This document shows, piece after piece, positions 1 through 9,102 of a DNA stretch of 64,000 nt. Positions within the stretch are counted from its first letter, which is position 1. The number at the start of each line of letters is the position of its first letter. The notes under the pieces were generated by a model. The model ran no database searches, was not told the origin of the DNA, and saw nothing but the letters and a program-made list of their open reading frames with translations. A program made the translations under genes and the position numbers. The stretch covers positions 62,001-126,000 of the forward strand of contig NZ_LWBU01000043.1 of the NCBI RefSeq assembly GCF_001646665.1, read 5' to 3'. The DNA is from Streptomyces noursei. GTDB taxonomy: Bacteria > Actinomycetota > Actinomycetes > Streptomycetales > Streptomycetaceae.

Positions 1-1177
1 CTCCGCTCTCCACCGGAGAGGAGCCCGGCGTGCCACCGGTGTCGGTGACCTCGATCCGCAGACCGTCGTCGGTGTGGCCGATGGACACGGACGCCTCCGC
101 GCCGCGTGCGTGCCTCATCGTGTTGGTCAGCGCCTCCTGCACCACGCGGTACGCCGCCAGGTCCACCCCCGGTGGCAGCGGTTGCGGCGGCAGGGACAGG
201 GCGACGCCCACGGGTGTCCCGGCCGCGCGTACCCGGGCGACCAGCGCGTCGAGCCGAGCGAGGCCCGGCTGCGGCTCCAGACCGTCGGGCCTCTCGTGGT
301 CCGGCCCGGCCAACAGGCCCATGACGTGCCGCAGTTCGGCCATGGCCGCCCGGCCGCCCGCCTCGATGGCCAGCAGTGCCTCCTTGGACTGCTCGGGCAC
401 CACGTCCATCACCTTGCGGGCCGCGCCCGCCTGGATCACCATCACGCTCACATTGTGGGTCACGACATCGTGCAGTTCGGCGGCGATACGGGCACGCTCC
501 TCCTCGACGGCCCGGCGGGTGGCCCGCTCCTGAGCCTCCCGCAGAGCGGCGACCCGTTCGCGGCTGGACTCCAGCCGCAGGTGCAGGAGGCGGACGAGGC
601 TGGCCAGCATCCCGGCCACCAGCAGCACGAATCCCGGGCTGGACCACCCCGGGACCACGGGGTCCGCGTGGCGGAAGGCGTAACCGGACAGCACGGCGGC
701 GAGCACCAGGACGGCGATCGCCAGGATCCGGTGCCGGCTGTGCACGACGGCGCTGTAGGCGGCGACCACGCAGGCCAGGACGGTGATCCACGAGGCCGAG
801 CCGCCGATGGCCAGGCTCCCGCCGAGGACCGTCGCGAACACGGCCAGCGGGTACCGGCGCCGGAGCGCCAGCGGCAGCGTCGACACGACGACCAGCGCCC
901 AGGGCACCGGGGGAAGGCCGTCCTCCACGGGCGCCCCGCCGGGGCCCGGCGGCGGCGGGGCCGGAACCCCGTTCCCCGTGTGCACTGCGGGCGGTTCGAC
1001 GTCCATCGCCGTCCCACCGGCATGCCCCGCCGCGACGAACAGGGCGACGGCCGTCAGGACCAACGCCAGCAGGATGTCGGCCCCGACCGACCGTCCGGGC
1101 AGCGCGGCGGCTTCCGCCTCGGGGCGCAGCGCGTCCATGAGCTGCCGCCACCGACCGCGCCGGTCCTCCGTCTCCAT
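1..1177 (-). CDS. Two-component sensor histidine kinase, NarL/HisKA_3 class (3' end beyond window)
   Basis: Membrane sensor kinase that should phosphorylate a NarL-type response regulator. After a short N-terminus there are several hydrophobic segments (about residues 25-45, then four between residues 80 and 190), the usual membrane region of this class. A short coiled linker follows, then the HisKA_3 dimerisation motif LHDVVTHNVSVMVIQAGAAR with the phospho-acceptor His. The ATPase N-box AYRVVQEALTNTMRHA lies near the left edge, so only the last part of the catalytic domain is missing. The ATG at 1177 is preferred; an in-frame GTG lies two codons upstream at 1183 and an ATG 13 codons downstream at 1138. 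It is divergent from the ABC exporter genes at 1403-4545, an arrangement common for two-component systems that control an antimicrobial or lipid exporter. The response regulator is probably left of the window. Family is certain, signal unknown. Confidence 0.9.
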   Translation of the reverse strand, partial: METEDRRGRWRQLMDALRPEAEAAALPGRSVGADILLALVLTAVALFVAAGHAGGTAMDVEPPAVHTGNGVPAPPPPGPGGAPVEDGLPPVPWALVVVSTLPLALRRRYPLAVFATVLGGSLAIGGSASWITVLACVVAAYSAVVHSRHRILAIAVLVLAAVLSGYAFRHADPVVPGWSSPGFVLLVAGMLASLVRLLHLRLESSRERVAALREAQERATRRAVEEERARIAAELHDVVTHNVSVMVIQAGAARKVMDVVPEQSKEALLAIEAGGRAAMAELRHVMGLLAGPDHERPDGLEPQPGLARLDALVARVRAAGTPVGVALSLPPQPLPPGVDLAAYRVVQEALTNTMRHARGAEASVSIGHTDDGLRIEVTDTGGTPGSSPVESG

Positions 1178-1402
1178 CCGCACATTGTGCTGCGCGCCGC
1201 GTCCCGCCCGCGTCCGCCCCGGGGCTCGGGAACGTCGTCCGCGGGTCCTCATCCTCAGGGAGGAGGCCGCGGCCTTTTCGTCCTCGGGAAGGGTCTCGTA
1301 CCCGCTCCGCGGCCGACGCGCCCGGCGGGCGGCGGTCCTAGGTTCACACGTCGGTGACGGCATGTCGCCCCTCGCGGCCCAAGGACAGGACGGACGGCTC
1401 GG

Positions 1403-2095
1403 ATGAATCACGTGATCGAACTGGAGGGTGTGGCGAAGCGCTACGACGGCGCCGGTGCGCCGGCGCTCGGACCGCTCACGCTCGGCGTCGCCGAGGGCGA
1501 GGCCCTCGCCGTGACGGGACCCTCCGGCAGCGGCAAGTCCACGCTGCTGAACCTGGTCGCCGGTCTGGACAGGCCGACCGACGGCACCGTGACCGTGGCC
1601 GGACGACGCGTGGACCGGCTGAGCGAGCACGCCCTCGCCAGGTTCCGGCGCGCGCACATCGGCATCGCCTTCCAGTTCTTCAACCTCCTCGACGACCTCA
1701 CCGTCATCGACAACATCCGGCTCCCCGCCCAGTTGACCGGGACCGGTCGGCGCGCGGCCGCGGCCCGCGCGGGCGAGCTGATGGAGATGCTGGGCATCCA
1801 GCAGCACGCCCACGCCTACCCGGGCCGGTTGTCGGGAGGGGAACGCCAACGGGTCGGCATCGCCCGGGCGTTGATCAACCGGCCCGAGCTGCTGCTCGCG
1901 GACGAGCCCACCGGTGCCCTCGACACCGCCGCGGGCCACGGGGTCCGCGACCTGCTGAGGGAGCTGCACCGCGGTGGCCAGACCATCGTGCTGGTGACCC
2001 ACGACCTGGCACTGGCGGAGGCGTGCGCGAGCCGCACGATCCATCTGGTCGACGGCCGCCTCGTCCTCGACACGTATGCCCGGGACGCCCGATGA
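1403..2095 (+). CDS. ABC transporter ATP-binding protein (MacB/LolD-like)
   Basis: ATPase subunit of 230 residues that powers the FtsX-type permease encoded next. Visible motifs are Walker A GPSGSGKST near residue 42, a Q-loop region FQFFNLLDD, the ABC signature LSGGERQRVGIARAL, Walker B LLLADEPTGALD and a switch His in VTHD. The length and the PTGALD sequence are typical of the MacB/LolD/YvrO group, which drives mechanotransmission or export rather than import. The stop codon overlaps the ATG of the permease gene (ATGA), so the two are translationally coupled. The gene is divergent from the sensor kinase, which probably regulates it. Substrate is not evident; peptide antibiotics or lipids are usual for this family. 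Confidence 0.95.
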   Translation: MNHVIELEGVAKRYDGAGAPALGPLTLGVAEGEALAVTGPSGSGKSTLLNLVAGLDRPTDGTVTVAGRRVDRLSEHALARFRRAHIGIAFQFFNLLDDLTVIDNIRLPAQLTGTGRRAAAARAGELMEMLGIQQHAHAYPGRLSGGERQRVGIARALINRPELLLADEPTGALDTAAGHGVRDLLRELHRGGQTIVLVTHDLALAEACASRTIHLVDGRLVLDTYARDAR

Positions 2096-4545
2096 GCGTC
2101 TTCGGCGGGGGCGCGCCGGCCCGGGTCGCCCGGTCGGGGGCGGGCCGGCAGCGCGTGCGGACCGTGGTGATCGCCGTGGCCACGATGATGGCCGTCGCCT
2201 CGGCCGTGGTCGCCGGGACGCTGATGGTCGTGGCGGCCGCGCCCTTCGACCACGCCTTCGACAAGCAGCGGGGCGCGCACCTCACGGCCCGGTTCGATCC
2301 GGCCCGGGCGGGTGCCGCGCGGCTCGCGGAGACCGGAAGGCTGGACGGCGTCACCGCGAGCGCGGGTCCGTACCCGTCCACGACGATCCGTCCCGTGGGC
2401 CGTTCGGGTTTCCCGCTGCCGGCGCTGACCCTGGTCGGGCGGTCCGATCCGCACGGTGCGGTGGACCGGGTGGAACTGACGTCCGGCAGGTGGGCGCGCG
2501 GGGCGGGCGAGATCGTGCTCGGCTCGTCGTTCGAGGGACCGGGCGTCGAGATCGGCGCGGTCCTCAAGGCGTCGGACACCGCGAACGCGCCGGCCCTCTC
2601 CGTCGTCGGCTTCGCAAGGTCGAGCAGCGGGACGGCGGACGCCTGGAGCACCCCGGCGCAGATCGGCCCGCTGGCGGCGCGGGGCCACCCGGTCACGAGC
2701 CAGATGCTCTACCGCCTGGAGTCGGCGGACACCAGGGAGCAGGTCCTCGCCGGCCGGGCCGGGATCGCCGCCGCGGTGCCTTCCGGCGCGCTGCTGGGTA
2801 CGCAGTCGTGGCTGGACGCCAGACACGCCGCGGGCCGGGGCGCTGCGGCGACCGTCCCGTTCGTGACGGCTTTCGGCGTGCTCGGCATCGTGATGTCGGT
2901 GATCATCGTCAGCAGCGTCGTCAGCGGTGCGGTCGGCACCGGTCTGCGCAGGATCGGCATCCTCAAGGCCATCGGCTTCACGCCGGGCGAGGTCGTCCGC
3001 GCGTACGTGGCGCAAGCCCTGGCCCCGGCCTGCGTGGGCATCGTCGCGGGGGTCCCGCTGGGCAACCTCCTGGCGGTGCCGATGCTGGCGGACACGGAGT
3101 CGGTGTACGGCACCGTGTCGCTCACGGTGGCCTGGTGGGTGGACGTCGCGGTGCCGGCCGCCGCACTCCTCGTCGTCGTGCTCGCGGCACTGGTCCCCGC
3201 GCGGCGGGCCGGAAGGCTCCCCACGGTCGAGGCGATCGCGGTCGGCCGGGCGCCGCGCACCGGGCGCGGGCGGCGGGCGCACCGGACGCTGGGGCGGCTG
3301 CCGCTGCCCAGGCCGGTGACCTACGGCCTCGCGACCCCCTTCACGCATCCGGTGCGTGCCCTCGCGATGCTGCTCGCGGTCGCGTTCGGCACGGTCGCGA
3401 CGACCTTCGCGGTGGGGCTGACCTCGTCCCTGACCGCGGTCGGCTCCTCCCAGGACCCCGAGAGCCGTGCCGCGGTCACCGTCACCACCGTCAGGGCGCC
3501 CGCCGCGGCACCCCCTCCGCCGCCACCCGTCGTGGGTGACGACGGGCCCCCGTCACCCGCCGGAGGCGGTGAGGAGCCCCCGTCACCCGCCGTGAGCGGC
3601 GGTACGGCGGCCGGTGCCTCCCGTCCCGCGGCCGCCGACCCGGCGAAGGTGCGGTCCGCCCTCGCGTCCCGGGCGGGCGTGGAGTCGTACTACGGCAAGC
3701 TCCGGACCGAGGTCGCCGTGGCCGGGGTCTCCGGCGCCGTCCGGGCCTCCCTCTACGAAGGCGACGCGCGCGACGGCCACCACGCGCTGCTCTCCGGGCA
3801 CTGGATCACCGGCAGGGGGCAGATCGTGGTACCCACCCGCTTCCTGGAGCGCACCAGCACCGAGGTCGGCGACACGGTGCGCCTCACGTACCGGGAGCGG
3901 AGCGCCGACCTGCGGATCGTGGGGGAGTCCTTCGACACGTCGGGCAACGAGCCGGAGGTCCACGCCGACATGGCCGACTTCCCCCCGGCCCGGCCCGACA
4001 CCTTCCTCGTCGAGGTGAAGCCCGGTGTTCCCGCCGAGGAGGTCGCCCGGGAGCTCGCGGCGCTGGTGCGGCCGCTGGGCGGCGACGCCACGACCGTCCC
4101 CCCGGCGGAGCGCGGAGGTGTCCTCCTCCTCATGGACGCGCTGGCCCTGCTGCTGACCCTCCTGCTGGTCTGCGTGGCCGGCCTGGGCATTCTCAACTCC
4201 GTCGTCCTCGACACCCGGGAACGCGTCCACGATCTGGGGGTCTGCAAGGCGATCGGCATGACGCCGCGGCAGACCGTGGGCCTGGTGCTCGCCTCGGTGG
4301 GGGCCCTCGGGGTGGTCGGCGCCCTGCTCGGTGTGCCGGCGGGGTACGTGCTGCACGGCCTGGTCGTGCCGGCGATGGGACGCGCCGTGGGGACCGGCAT
4401 GCCGGCGGCCGTCCTCGACGTGTACACGCCGGTCGGGCTGCTCCTGCTGGGGCTGGGCGGCGTCGTGCTCGCCCTGCTGGGCGCGCTGGTCCCGGCCGGC
4501 TGGGCCGCCGGGACCCGTGCGGCGACAGCGCTGCGCACCGAGTAG
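2092..4545 (+). CDS. FtsX-like ABC transporter permease
   Basis: Integral membrane permease of 817 residues with the duplicated FtsX architecture: a first transmembrane helix at about residues 22-46, a large extracellular MacB-like domain, an FtsX three-helix block around residues 260-375, then a second copy of the pattern ending with an FtsX block at about 680-815. It partners the ATPase encoded immediately upstream, and its ATG overlaps that stop codon. Between the halves (about residues 470-505) is a proline/glycine-rich insert containing a six-proline run and two PPSPA motifs, a probable flexible extracytoplasmic linker. A strong inverted repeat follows the stop codon. The likely role is export or membrane extraction of a lipophilic compound; no substrate can be named. 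Confidence 0.93.
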   Translation: MSVFGGGAPARVARSGAGRQRVRTVVIAVATMMAVASAVVAGTLMVVAAAPFDHAFDKQRGAHLTARFDPARAGAARLAETGRLDGVTASAGPYPSTTIRPVGRSGFPLPALTLVGRSDPHGAVDRVELTSGRWARGAGEIVLGSSFEGPGVEIGAVLKASDTANAPALSVVGFARSSSGTADAWSTPAQIGPLAARGHPVTSQMLYRLESADTREQVLAGRAGIAAAVPSGALLGTQSWLDARHAAGRGAAATVPFVTAFGVLGIVMSVIIVSSVVSGAVGTGLRRIGILKAIGFTPGEVVRAYVAQALAPACVGIVAGVPLGNLLAVPMLADTESVYGTVSLTVAWWVDVAVPAAALLVVVLAALVPARRAGRLPTVEAIAVGRAPRTGRGRRAHRTLGRLPLPRPVTYGLATPFTHPVRALAMLLAVAFGTVATTFAVGLTSSLTAVGSSQDPESRAAVTVTTVRAPAAAPPPPPPVVGDDGPPSPAGGGEEPPSPAVSGGTAAGASRPAAADPAKVRSALASRAGVESYYGKLRTEVAVAGVSGAVRASLYEGDARDGHHALLSGHWITGRGQIVVPTRFLERTSTEVGDTVRLTYRERSADLRIVGESFDTSGNEPEVHADMADFPPARPDTFLVEVKPGVPAEEVARELAALVRPLGGDATTVPPAERGGVLLLMDALALLLTLLLVCVAGLGILNSVVLDTRERVHDLGVCKAIGMTPRQTVGLVLASVGALGVVGALLGVPAGYVLHGLVVPAMGRAVGTGMPAAVLDVYTPVGLLLLGLGGVVLALLGALVPAGWAAGTRAATALRTE

Positions 4546-4610
4546 CCGGGCGGTGCCCCGGCCGGTCCGGCAGGCCGCCGGGCGCGGAGGCCGGGCTCGG
4601 CAGCCGGACG

Positions 4611-4668
4611 CCCCCGGGCCCGCCGGCGCGACGCACGTGTTCGTGGCGTCGGCCGGACGGGCCCGGGG
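4611..4668. terminator. Probable bidirectional terminator hairpin
   Basis: Long imperfect inverted repeat between two convergent genes. The arms (CCCCGGGCCCG... and ...CGGGCCCGGGG, continued by GCGACGC/GCGTCGG) enclose an 11-nt loop. It lies after the permease stop at 4545 and before the hemerythrin stop at 4686, so it can serve both. There is no U-tract, which is usual in Streptomyces. Confidence 0.65.
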
Positions 4669-4685
4669 TGCGGCGAGGCGTGGCG

Positions 4686-5249
4686 TCAGCCCTGCTTGCC
4701 CCGCCCGGTGAGCGCGTCACGGACCCGGTCGACCATCCCGGCACCCGGCGCGAGGATCTTGTTGAGCGGCGGGGTGTCCGGGGCGGCGGGGTGCGGGCGG
4801 GTCGGCGCGGTCTCCTTGGCCCGCCGCACCTTCTCACCCAGCTCGGTGAGCATGCCGGGCGGGCACACCTCGGCCAGCAGAGGGAAGAGACGGTCCTCCT
4901 CGTCCCTGACGTGCTCGGTGACCGACGCCTTCAGCCGGCTGACCAGACCGTCGAACTCCGCGTCGCCGGGCCGGCAGCCCTCCAGTTCCTTCAGCAGGCG
5001 CTCCACCTCGCCGTGGTCGGCGATCTCCTTGTCGGCGAGGTCGTCACCACCGTCCACGTAACGGCGGACCACCGGATACAGGTGCTCCTCCTCGGCCACC
5101 GCGTGGCGGATCAGCTCCATGGTGAGCCGGTCGGCGAGCACGCGGCGTTCGGAGTCGTCCCCGGTGTGCGTCTGGATCTGCGCGAACAGGGCGTCCACCT
5201 CCCGGTGGTCCGCCGTGAGTTCCTCGATGACGTTTCCTCCGTGGCCCAT
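4686..5249 (-). CDS. Hemerythrin HHE domain protein
   Basis: Cytoplasmic 187-residue protein with a hemerythrin-type four-helix fold that binds a diiron centre and may sense or bind O2, NO or peroxide. Ligand motifs in order: LTADHREVD near residue 13, IRHAVAEEEHLYP near 50, IADHGEVERLL near 75 and TEHVRDEEDRLFP near 108. The tail after about residue 140 is Pro/Ala-rich and probably disordered. The ATG at 5249 is chosen because a GGAAGGGAG ribosome-binding site precedes it; the frame stays open upstream, but the extra residues look non-coding. Nearby genes for a flavohemoglobin, DUF2267, DUF5133 and a pyridoxamine-oxidase-fold protein suggest an oxygen or NO stress context. Family assignment is firm, role is not. 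Confidence 0.88.
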   Translation of the reverse strand: MGHGGNVIEELTADHREVDALFAQIQTHTGDDSERRVLADRLTMELIRHAVAEEEHLYPVVRRYVDGGDDLADKEIADHGEVERLLKELEGCRPGDAEFDGLVSRLKASVTEHVRDEEDRLFPLLAEVCPPGMLTELGEKVRRAKETAPTRPHPAAPDTPPLNKILAPGAGMVDRVRDALTGRGKQG

Positions 5250-5572
5250 CTTCGGGGCTCCCTTCCGTTGCGGGGTGATCACTGTGCTGGTCGCCGTATG
5301 CCGGTGCCCCGCGGTCCGCCGGTCACACGGCCCGGTGGGCGGCCCGTGGCGGCCCGTGGGCGGCGGGGACGGACAGTGCCCGGCGTTCATGCCTGCCACG
5401 GCGGCTCCCCGGTTCCCCGCCGGGGAAGCGCCGCTCACCCGGACGGCCGACGGCGGGGCTCATGTGCGCATCCTGTGACCCACGTGAACGTTCGATGCGT
5501 ACTGCTGGATCTTCCGGGCAACCGGAGGTCAGAAGTGCGGGGTCGCCGCACACGGAACCAACGGGAGTCCCC
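5250..5572. other. Divergent intergenic region, hemerythrin / ybdK-like
   Basis: This 323-base gap must hold promoters for both flanking genes. It contains short GC-rich direct repeats (GGCCCGTGG twice near 5338-5360), a GAACGTTC palindrome at 5486-5493 in a less GC-rich patch, and the ribosome-binding site GGGAG at 5563-5567. No convincing paired -35/-10 boxes and no small gene with coding character were found. Confidence 0.4.
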
Positions 5573-6745
5573 TTGACGGTGCGTATCGGGGTGGAAGAGG
5601 AATTCCACGTACTCGATGTAGAGACCGGCGAACTCGTCCCCCGTGCCGAGACTGTGCTCCGCGGCCTGCCGGAGAAGCGCTTCACCGCGGAACTCCTGCA
5701 GTCCGCCGTGGAGACGAACAGCGACGTGCACACCACGCTCGACGGCCTGCTGGCGGACCTGCGCCGGGCGCGCGGCGACCTGAGGGACGCCGCGAGCCGG
5801 CACGGACTGGCGGTGGTGGCGGCCGGGACGGTCCCCTTCCTCCCCGAGGGGGCGGCACGGGTGACCCCGGACAGCCGGTACCGGCGCATGGTCGGGGAGT
5901 ACGGGCTGGTGGCGCAGGAGCAGTCGATCTGCGGTCTCCACGTCCACGCGGAGGTGCCCGAGCGTGACACGGCGGTCCGGATGATGTGCCTGATCGCCCC
6001 CTGGATACCGGCCCTGCTGGCGCTCTCGGCCAGCTCGCCGTTCTGGAAGGGCGCGGACACCGGTTACGCGAGCTGGCGCACGATGGTGTGGCAGCGCTGG
6101 CCCACCTCCGGGCCGGTCGGCTGCTATCCGGACGCCAGGGCGTACCAGGCGGCGGTGACGGAGCTGATCGACTCCGGCGTGGTCAGCGACCCCGGGATGA
6201 TCTACTACGACCTGCGGCCCTCGGACCACCAGCCCACGCTGGAGCTGCGGGTGTGCGACGCGGCCCCGCGGGCCGAGACGTCCGTCCTGATCGCCGCGCT
6301 CTTCCGGGCCCTGGTCATGCGGGCCGGCGCGCGACTGGCCAACGAGCCCGTGCCCCGCTGCCCCGGGCGCCACGAGTGGCTGCGGGCGGCCACCTGGCGG
6401 GCCGCGCGGTCCGGCCTGGAGGGCGACCTGATCGACCCGGTCTCCCGCCGGCCGGCGCCCGCGGCCCGGGTGATCCGGACGATGCTGACACGGCTGCGCG
6501 CCGAACTCGAGGCGTGCGGCGACTGGGAGACGGTGTCCGACCTCACCGACAGGGCGCTGGTCGAGGGAAGCGCCGCGCACCGGATCCGGCAGGTCGCCGC
6601 GGGCGAGGACCTGCTGGCCGCCATCGACGAGCTGGCCGTCCTGACCGGTGGCGGCGAGCGCTCCCGGCGACGCCCGGCCGCCCACGCGCTGTCCGGCGCC
6701 CCGGCCGCACTGCACCGCGGCCACGTGGAACCCATCGGGGGCTGA
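5573..6745 (+). CDS. Carboxylate-amine ligase, YbdK/GCS2 family
   Basis: ATP-dependent ligase of the glutamate-cysteine ligase 2 fold, which joins a carboxylate to an amine. The N-terminus VRIGVEEEFHVLD is the family nucleotide/metal motif; QSAVETNSDVH and CGLHVHAEV follow with the expected acidic and His residues. At 390 residues it is close to the usual 370. The TTG at 5573 is chosen because GGGAG lies 5 bases upstream and translation then begins two codons before the conserved VRIGVEEEF; an in-frame ATG at 5462 would add a poorly conserved 37-residue extension. YbdK has weak gamma-glutamylcysteine ligase activity, but actinobacteria use mycothiol, so the physiological substrate here is probably something else. 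The gene stands alone, divergent from the hemerythrin gene. Confidence 0.88.
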   Translation: MTVRIGVEEEFHVLDVETGELVPRAETVLRGLPEKRFTAELLQSAVETNSDVHTTLDGLLADLRRARGDLRDAASRHGLAVVAAGTVPFLPEGAARVTPDSRYRRMVGEYGLVAQEQSICGLHVHAEVPERDTAVRMMCLIAPWIPALLALSASSPFWKGADTGYASWRTMVWQRWPTSGPVGCYPDARAYQAAVTELIDSGVVSDPGMIYYDLRPSDHQPTLELRVCDAAPRAETSVLIAALFRALVMRAGARLANEPVPRCPGRHEWLRAATWRAARSGLEGDLIDPVSRRPAPAARVIRTMLTRLRAELEACGDWETVSDLTDRALVEGSAAHRIRQVAAGEDLLAAIDELAVLTGGGERSRRRPAAHALSGAPAALHRGHVEPIGG

Positions 6746-6772
6746 CCGGCCGGCGGGCCGGCCCGCCCCCGG

Positions 6773-6809
6773 GTCCCGCGCGGGACGCCCCTCGCGGGAC
6801 CGTCCCGCG
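6773..6809 (+). terminator. Two adjacent hairpins after the ybdK-like gene
   Basis: GTCCCGCGCGGGAC (6773-6786) and CGCGGGACCGTCCCGCG (6793-6809) are perfect short inverted repeats shortly after the stop at 6745. They are a plausible terminator before the pectinase gene. No U-tract. Confidence 0.4.
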
Positions 6810-6917
6810 GGCGGGCGCGGCCTCCTTCTACGAGTTCGACGAGTTCGACGCGTTCTCGGCGCGTACGGCAACCTCCTGCGTCCCCGGCGGCAACCAGGCA
6901 GGGATCGACCCCTCGTC

Positions 6918-9014
6918 ATGGAACGGATGTCGCAGATGAGTTCACCACGCCGTACGCCCCGGCACCGCAGACCACGCACGGCCCTCGCGGTCGGCCTGCC
7001 CCTGGCGCTGGCAGCCTCCGGGGTGCTGGCCTACGGGTCGGTGTTCGGGCTGGGACCGGGGGAGGAGGACAGGGCCGCGGCGGCGGAGGCGCCCGCCTGG
7101 GCCACCGCCACGGCCGATGGGTTCGCCTCGGTCGACGCCCTCGGGCAGAGGGGCACGTACGGCGGCCGGGGCGGCCGGACCGTCACCGTCAGGACGCTCG
7201 CCGATCTGGAGAGGTACGCCACCGCCCCGGAGCCGTACGTCATCGTCGTCGCCGGGACCATCGACATGGCGCCCGTCGGCAAGGAGATCAGGGTCGCCTC
7301 GGACAAGACGATCATCGGCTCCGGGACCGTGGGCCACATCGTCGGTGGGGGCTTCTTCCTCGGCCCGGGCGTCCACAACGTCATCATCCGCAACCTGACG
7401 ATCAGGGACTCGTACCAGGGCGTCTGGAACGACAAGGAACACGACTTCGACGCCATCCAGATGGACGGCGCCCACCACGTGTGGATCGACCACAACGACC
7501 TGCGGCACACCGCCGACGGGCTGATCGACGTCCGCAAGGACAGCACGTACGTCACGGTGTCCTGGAACAGGCTGAGCAACGCCAACAAGGCCTTCGGCAT
7601 CGGGTGGACCCAGAACCTCGTCACCGACATCACGGTCCACCACAACTGGATCCGCGAGACGGAGCAGCGCAACCCCTCCACGGACAACGCGGCCCACGCG
7701 CACCTCTACAACAACCTCATGGAGGACGCCCCGGGCACGGCCGTCACGTCCTCCTACGGCAACTACGCGCGCGGCAGGACGCGGATGCTGCTGGAGAACT
7801 CCGTCTTCCAGGGCATGCGCAACCCCGTGATCCGCGACGCCACCGCCGCCCTCGTGCAGCGCGGCAACGTCTTCTCCGGCACGAGCGGACGCAACGAGAG
7901 CGGCGGAGGGGCGGCCTTCGACCCGAAGAAGTACTACGGCTACACCCCGGACGCGGCCCGCGACGTGCCGGGGCTGGTGAAGTCCGGTGCCGGGCCGAGG
8001 AGTTCTCTGGGCAGGGCGGCCGCCACCACCGCCACCACGGCCGCTCCCGCCGCCGCTCCCGCCGCCAGGACCCTCACCGTCGCCAAGGACGGCACCGGCC
8101 AGTACCGGACGGTCCAGGCCGCCGTGGACGCCGTACCCGCCGGCAACACCACCCGCGTGGTCGTCTCCGTCAAGCCGGGCACGTACCGGGAGACGGTGAA
8201 CGTCCCCGCGAACAAACCGCACGTCACCATCGAGGGCAGCGGGGCGAGCCGCAAGGACACGGTCATCGTGTACGGCAACGCGGCCGGCATGCGCAAGCCG
8301 GACGGCTCCGGCACGTACGGCACCCCCGGCAGCGCCACGGTGGCCGTCCGGTCCGACGACTCGCGGCTCCGCAACCTCACCGTCTCCAACGACTTCGACG
8401 AGGCCGCGAACCAGTCCCTCAAGGACCAGCAGGCGGTCGCCCTGCTCACCACCGCGGACCGGATCGTGCTCGACGGCCTGATCGTCACCGGCGACCAGGA
8501 CACCCTGGAGCTGGAGACCGCGGCCAAGGACAAGCCCGGTCGCGTCTACGTCACCAACTCCTACGTCGTGGGCAACGTCGATTTCATCTTCGGCCGGGCC
8601 ACCGCCGTCATCGACCGGTCGGTCATCACCCTCAAGAAGCGCTGGAACGGCACGTCGGCCGGCTACGTCACCGCCCCGAGCACACCGGCGGGCCGCAACG
8701 GCATCCTCATCAACCGCTCCACCGTCGACGGCGACGTGGCCGCCGGCTCCTTCCACCTCGGCCGCAACTGGCACCCCGGCGGCGACAGGACGGTCGACCC
8801 CCAGGCCACCGTCCGCGACTCCCGGCTCGGCGCCGCGATCAAGCGCACGCCCTGGACCGACATGGGCGGCTTCTCCTGGAAGGAGGACCGCTTCGCCGAG
8901 TACATGAACACCGGCCCCGGCGCCGGTCCGAGGAGCACCGAGCGGCCCCACCTGACCGACGCCCAGGCCGCGTCCCAGGAGGTCTCCGACTGGCTGGGCG
9001 GCTGGACCCCGTAG
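6918..9014 (+). CDS. Secreted bifunctional pectate lyase (PL1) - pectin methylesterase (CE8)
   Basis: Predicted exported enzyme of 698 residues that would demethylate pectin and cleave the exposed polygalacturonate by beta-elimination. An Arg-rich N-terminus and hydrophobic stretch (residues 1-40) form the signal. Residues about 55-350 are a PL1 beta-helix with VWIDHND (near 188), TVHHNW and EQRNPS, carrying the catalytic Arg region. An Ala/Thr linker (about 365-385) leads to a CE8 domain with GTYRETV, QAVAL, GDQDTL (near 524, first catalytic Asp), GNVDFIFG (near 551, second catalytic Asp) and LGRNW (near 613, substrate Arg). Both sets of active-site residues look intact. Start choice among ATGs at 6918, 6927 and 6936 is uncertain. 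It is a single-gene unit. The fusion lets one secreted protein perform two consecutive steps. Confidence 0.93.
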   Translation: MERMSQMSSPRRTPRHRRPRTALAVGLPLALAASGVLAYGSVFGLGPGEEDRAAAAEAPAWATATADGFASVDALGQRGTYGGRGGRTVTVRTLADLERYATAPEPYVIVVAGTIDMAPVGKEIRVASDKTIIGSGTVGHIVGGGFFLGPGVHNVIIRNLTIRDSYQGVWNDKEHDFDAIQMDGAHHVWIDHNDLRHTADGLIDVRKDSTYVTVSWNRLSNANKAFGIGWTQNLVTDITVHHNWIRETEQRNPSTDNAAHAHLYNNLMEDAPGTAVTSSYGNYARGRTRMLLENSVFQGMRNPVIRDATAALVQRGNVFSGTSGRNESGGGAAFDPKKYYGYTPDAARDVPGLVKSGAGPRSSLGRAAATTATTAAPAAAPAARTLTVAKDGTGQYRTVQAAVDAVPAGNTTRVVVSVKPGTYRETVNVPANKPHVTIEGSGASRKDTVIVYGNAAGMRKPDGSGTYGTPGSATVAVRSDDSRLRNLTVSNDFDEAANQSLKDQQAVALLTTADRIVLDGLIVTGDQDTLELETAAKDKPGRVYVTNSYVVGNVDFIFGRATAVIDRSVITLKKRWNGTSAGYVTAPSTPAGRNGILINRSTVDGDVAAGSFHLGRNWHPGGDRTVDPQATVRDSRLGAAIKRTPWTDMGGFSWKEDRFAEYMNTGPGAGPRSTERPHLTDAQAASQEVSDWLGGWTP

Positions 9015-9102
9015 ACGCCGGCGCCGGGCGGGAGCAGGTGTACCGGCCGGGGATCCGGGCACATGGACGGGGCCACCCGTTCAGAGAGGACGCCACGAAC
9101 CC

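Noticed and set aside
1354..2091. Extended start for the ABC permease, beginning before the ATPase gene
   Set aside because: This would overlap the whole ATPase gene. The ATGA junction at 2092 is the normal coupled start and the upstream residues are Arg/Pro-rich.
5250..5438. Longer N-terminus for the hemerythrin protein
   Set aside because: The 63 extra residues have no conserved pattern, and a good ribosome-binding site precedes the internal ATG at 5249.
6942..9062. 706-codon open frame antisense to the pectinase gene
   Set aside because: It is the complement of a well-supported enzyme, with Val/Gly/Arg-rich composition and no recognisable domain. Long antisense frames are normal in DNA of this GC content.
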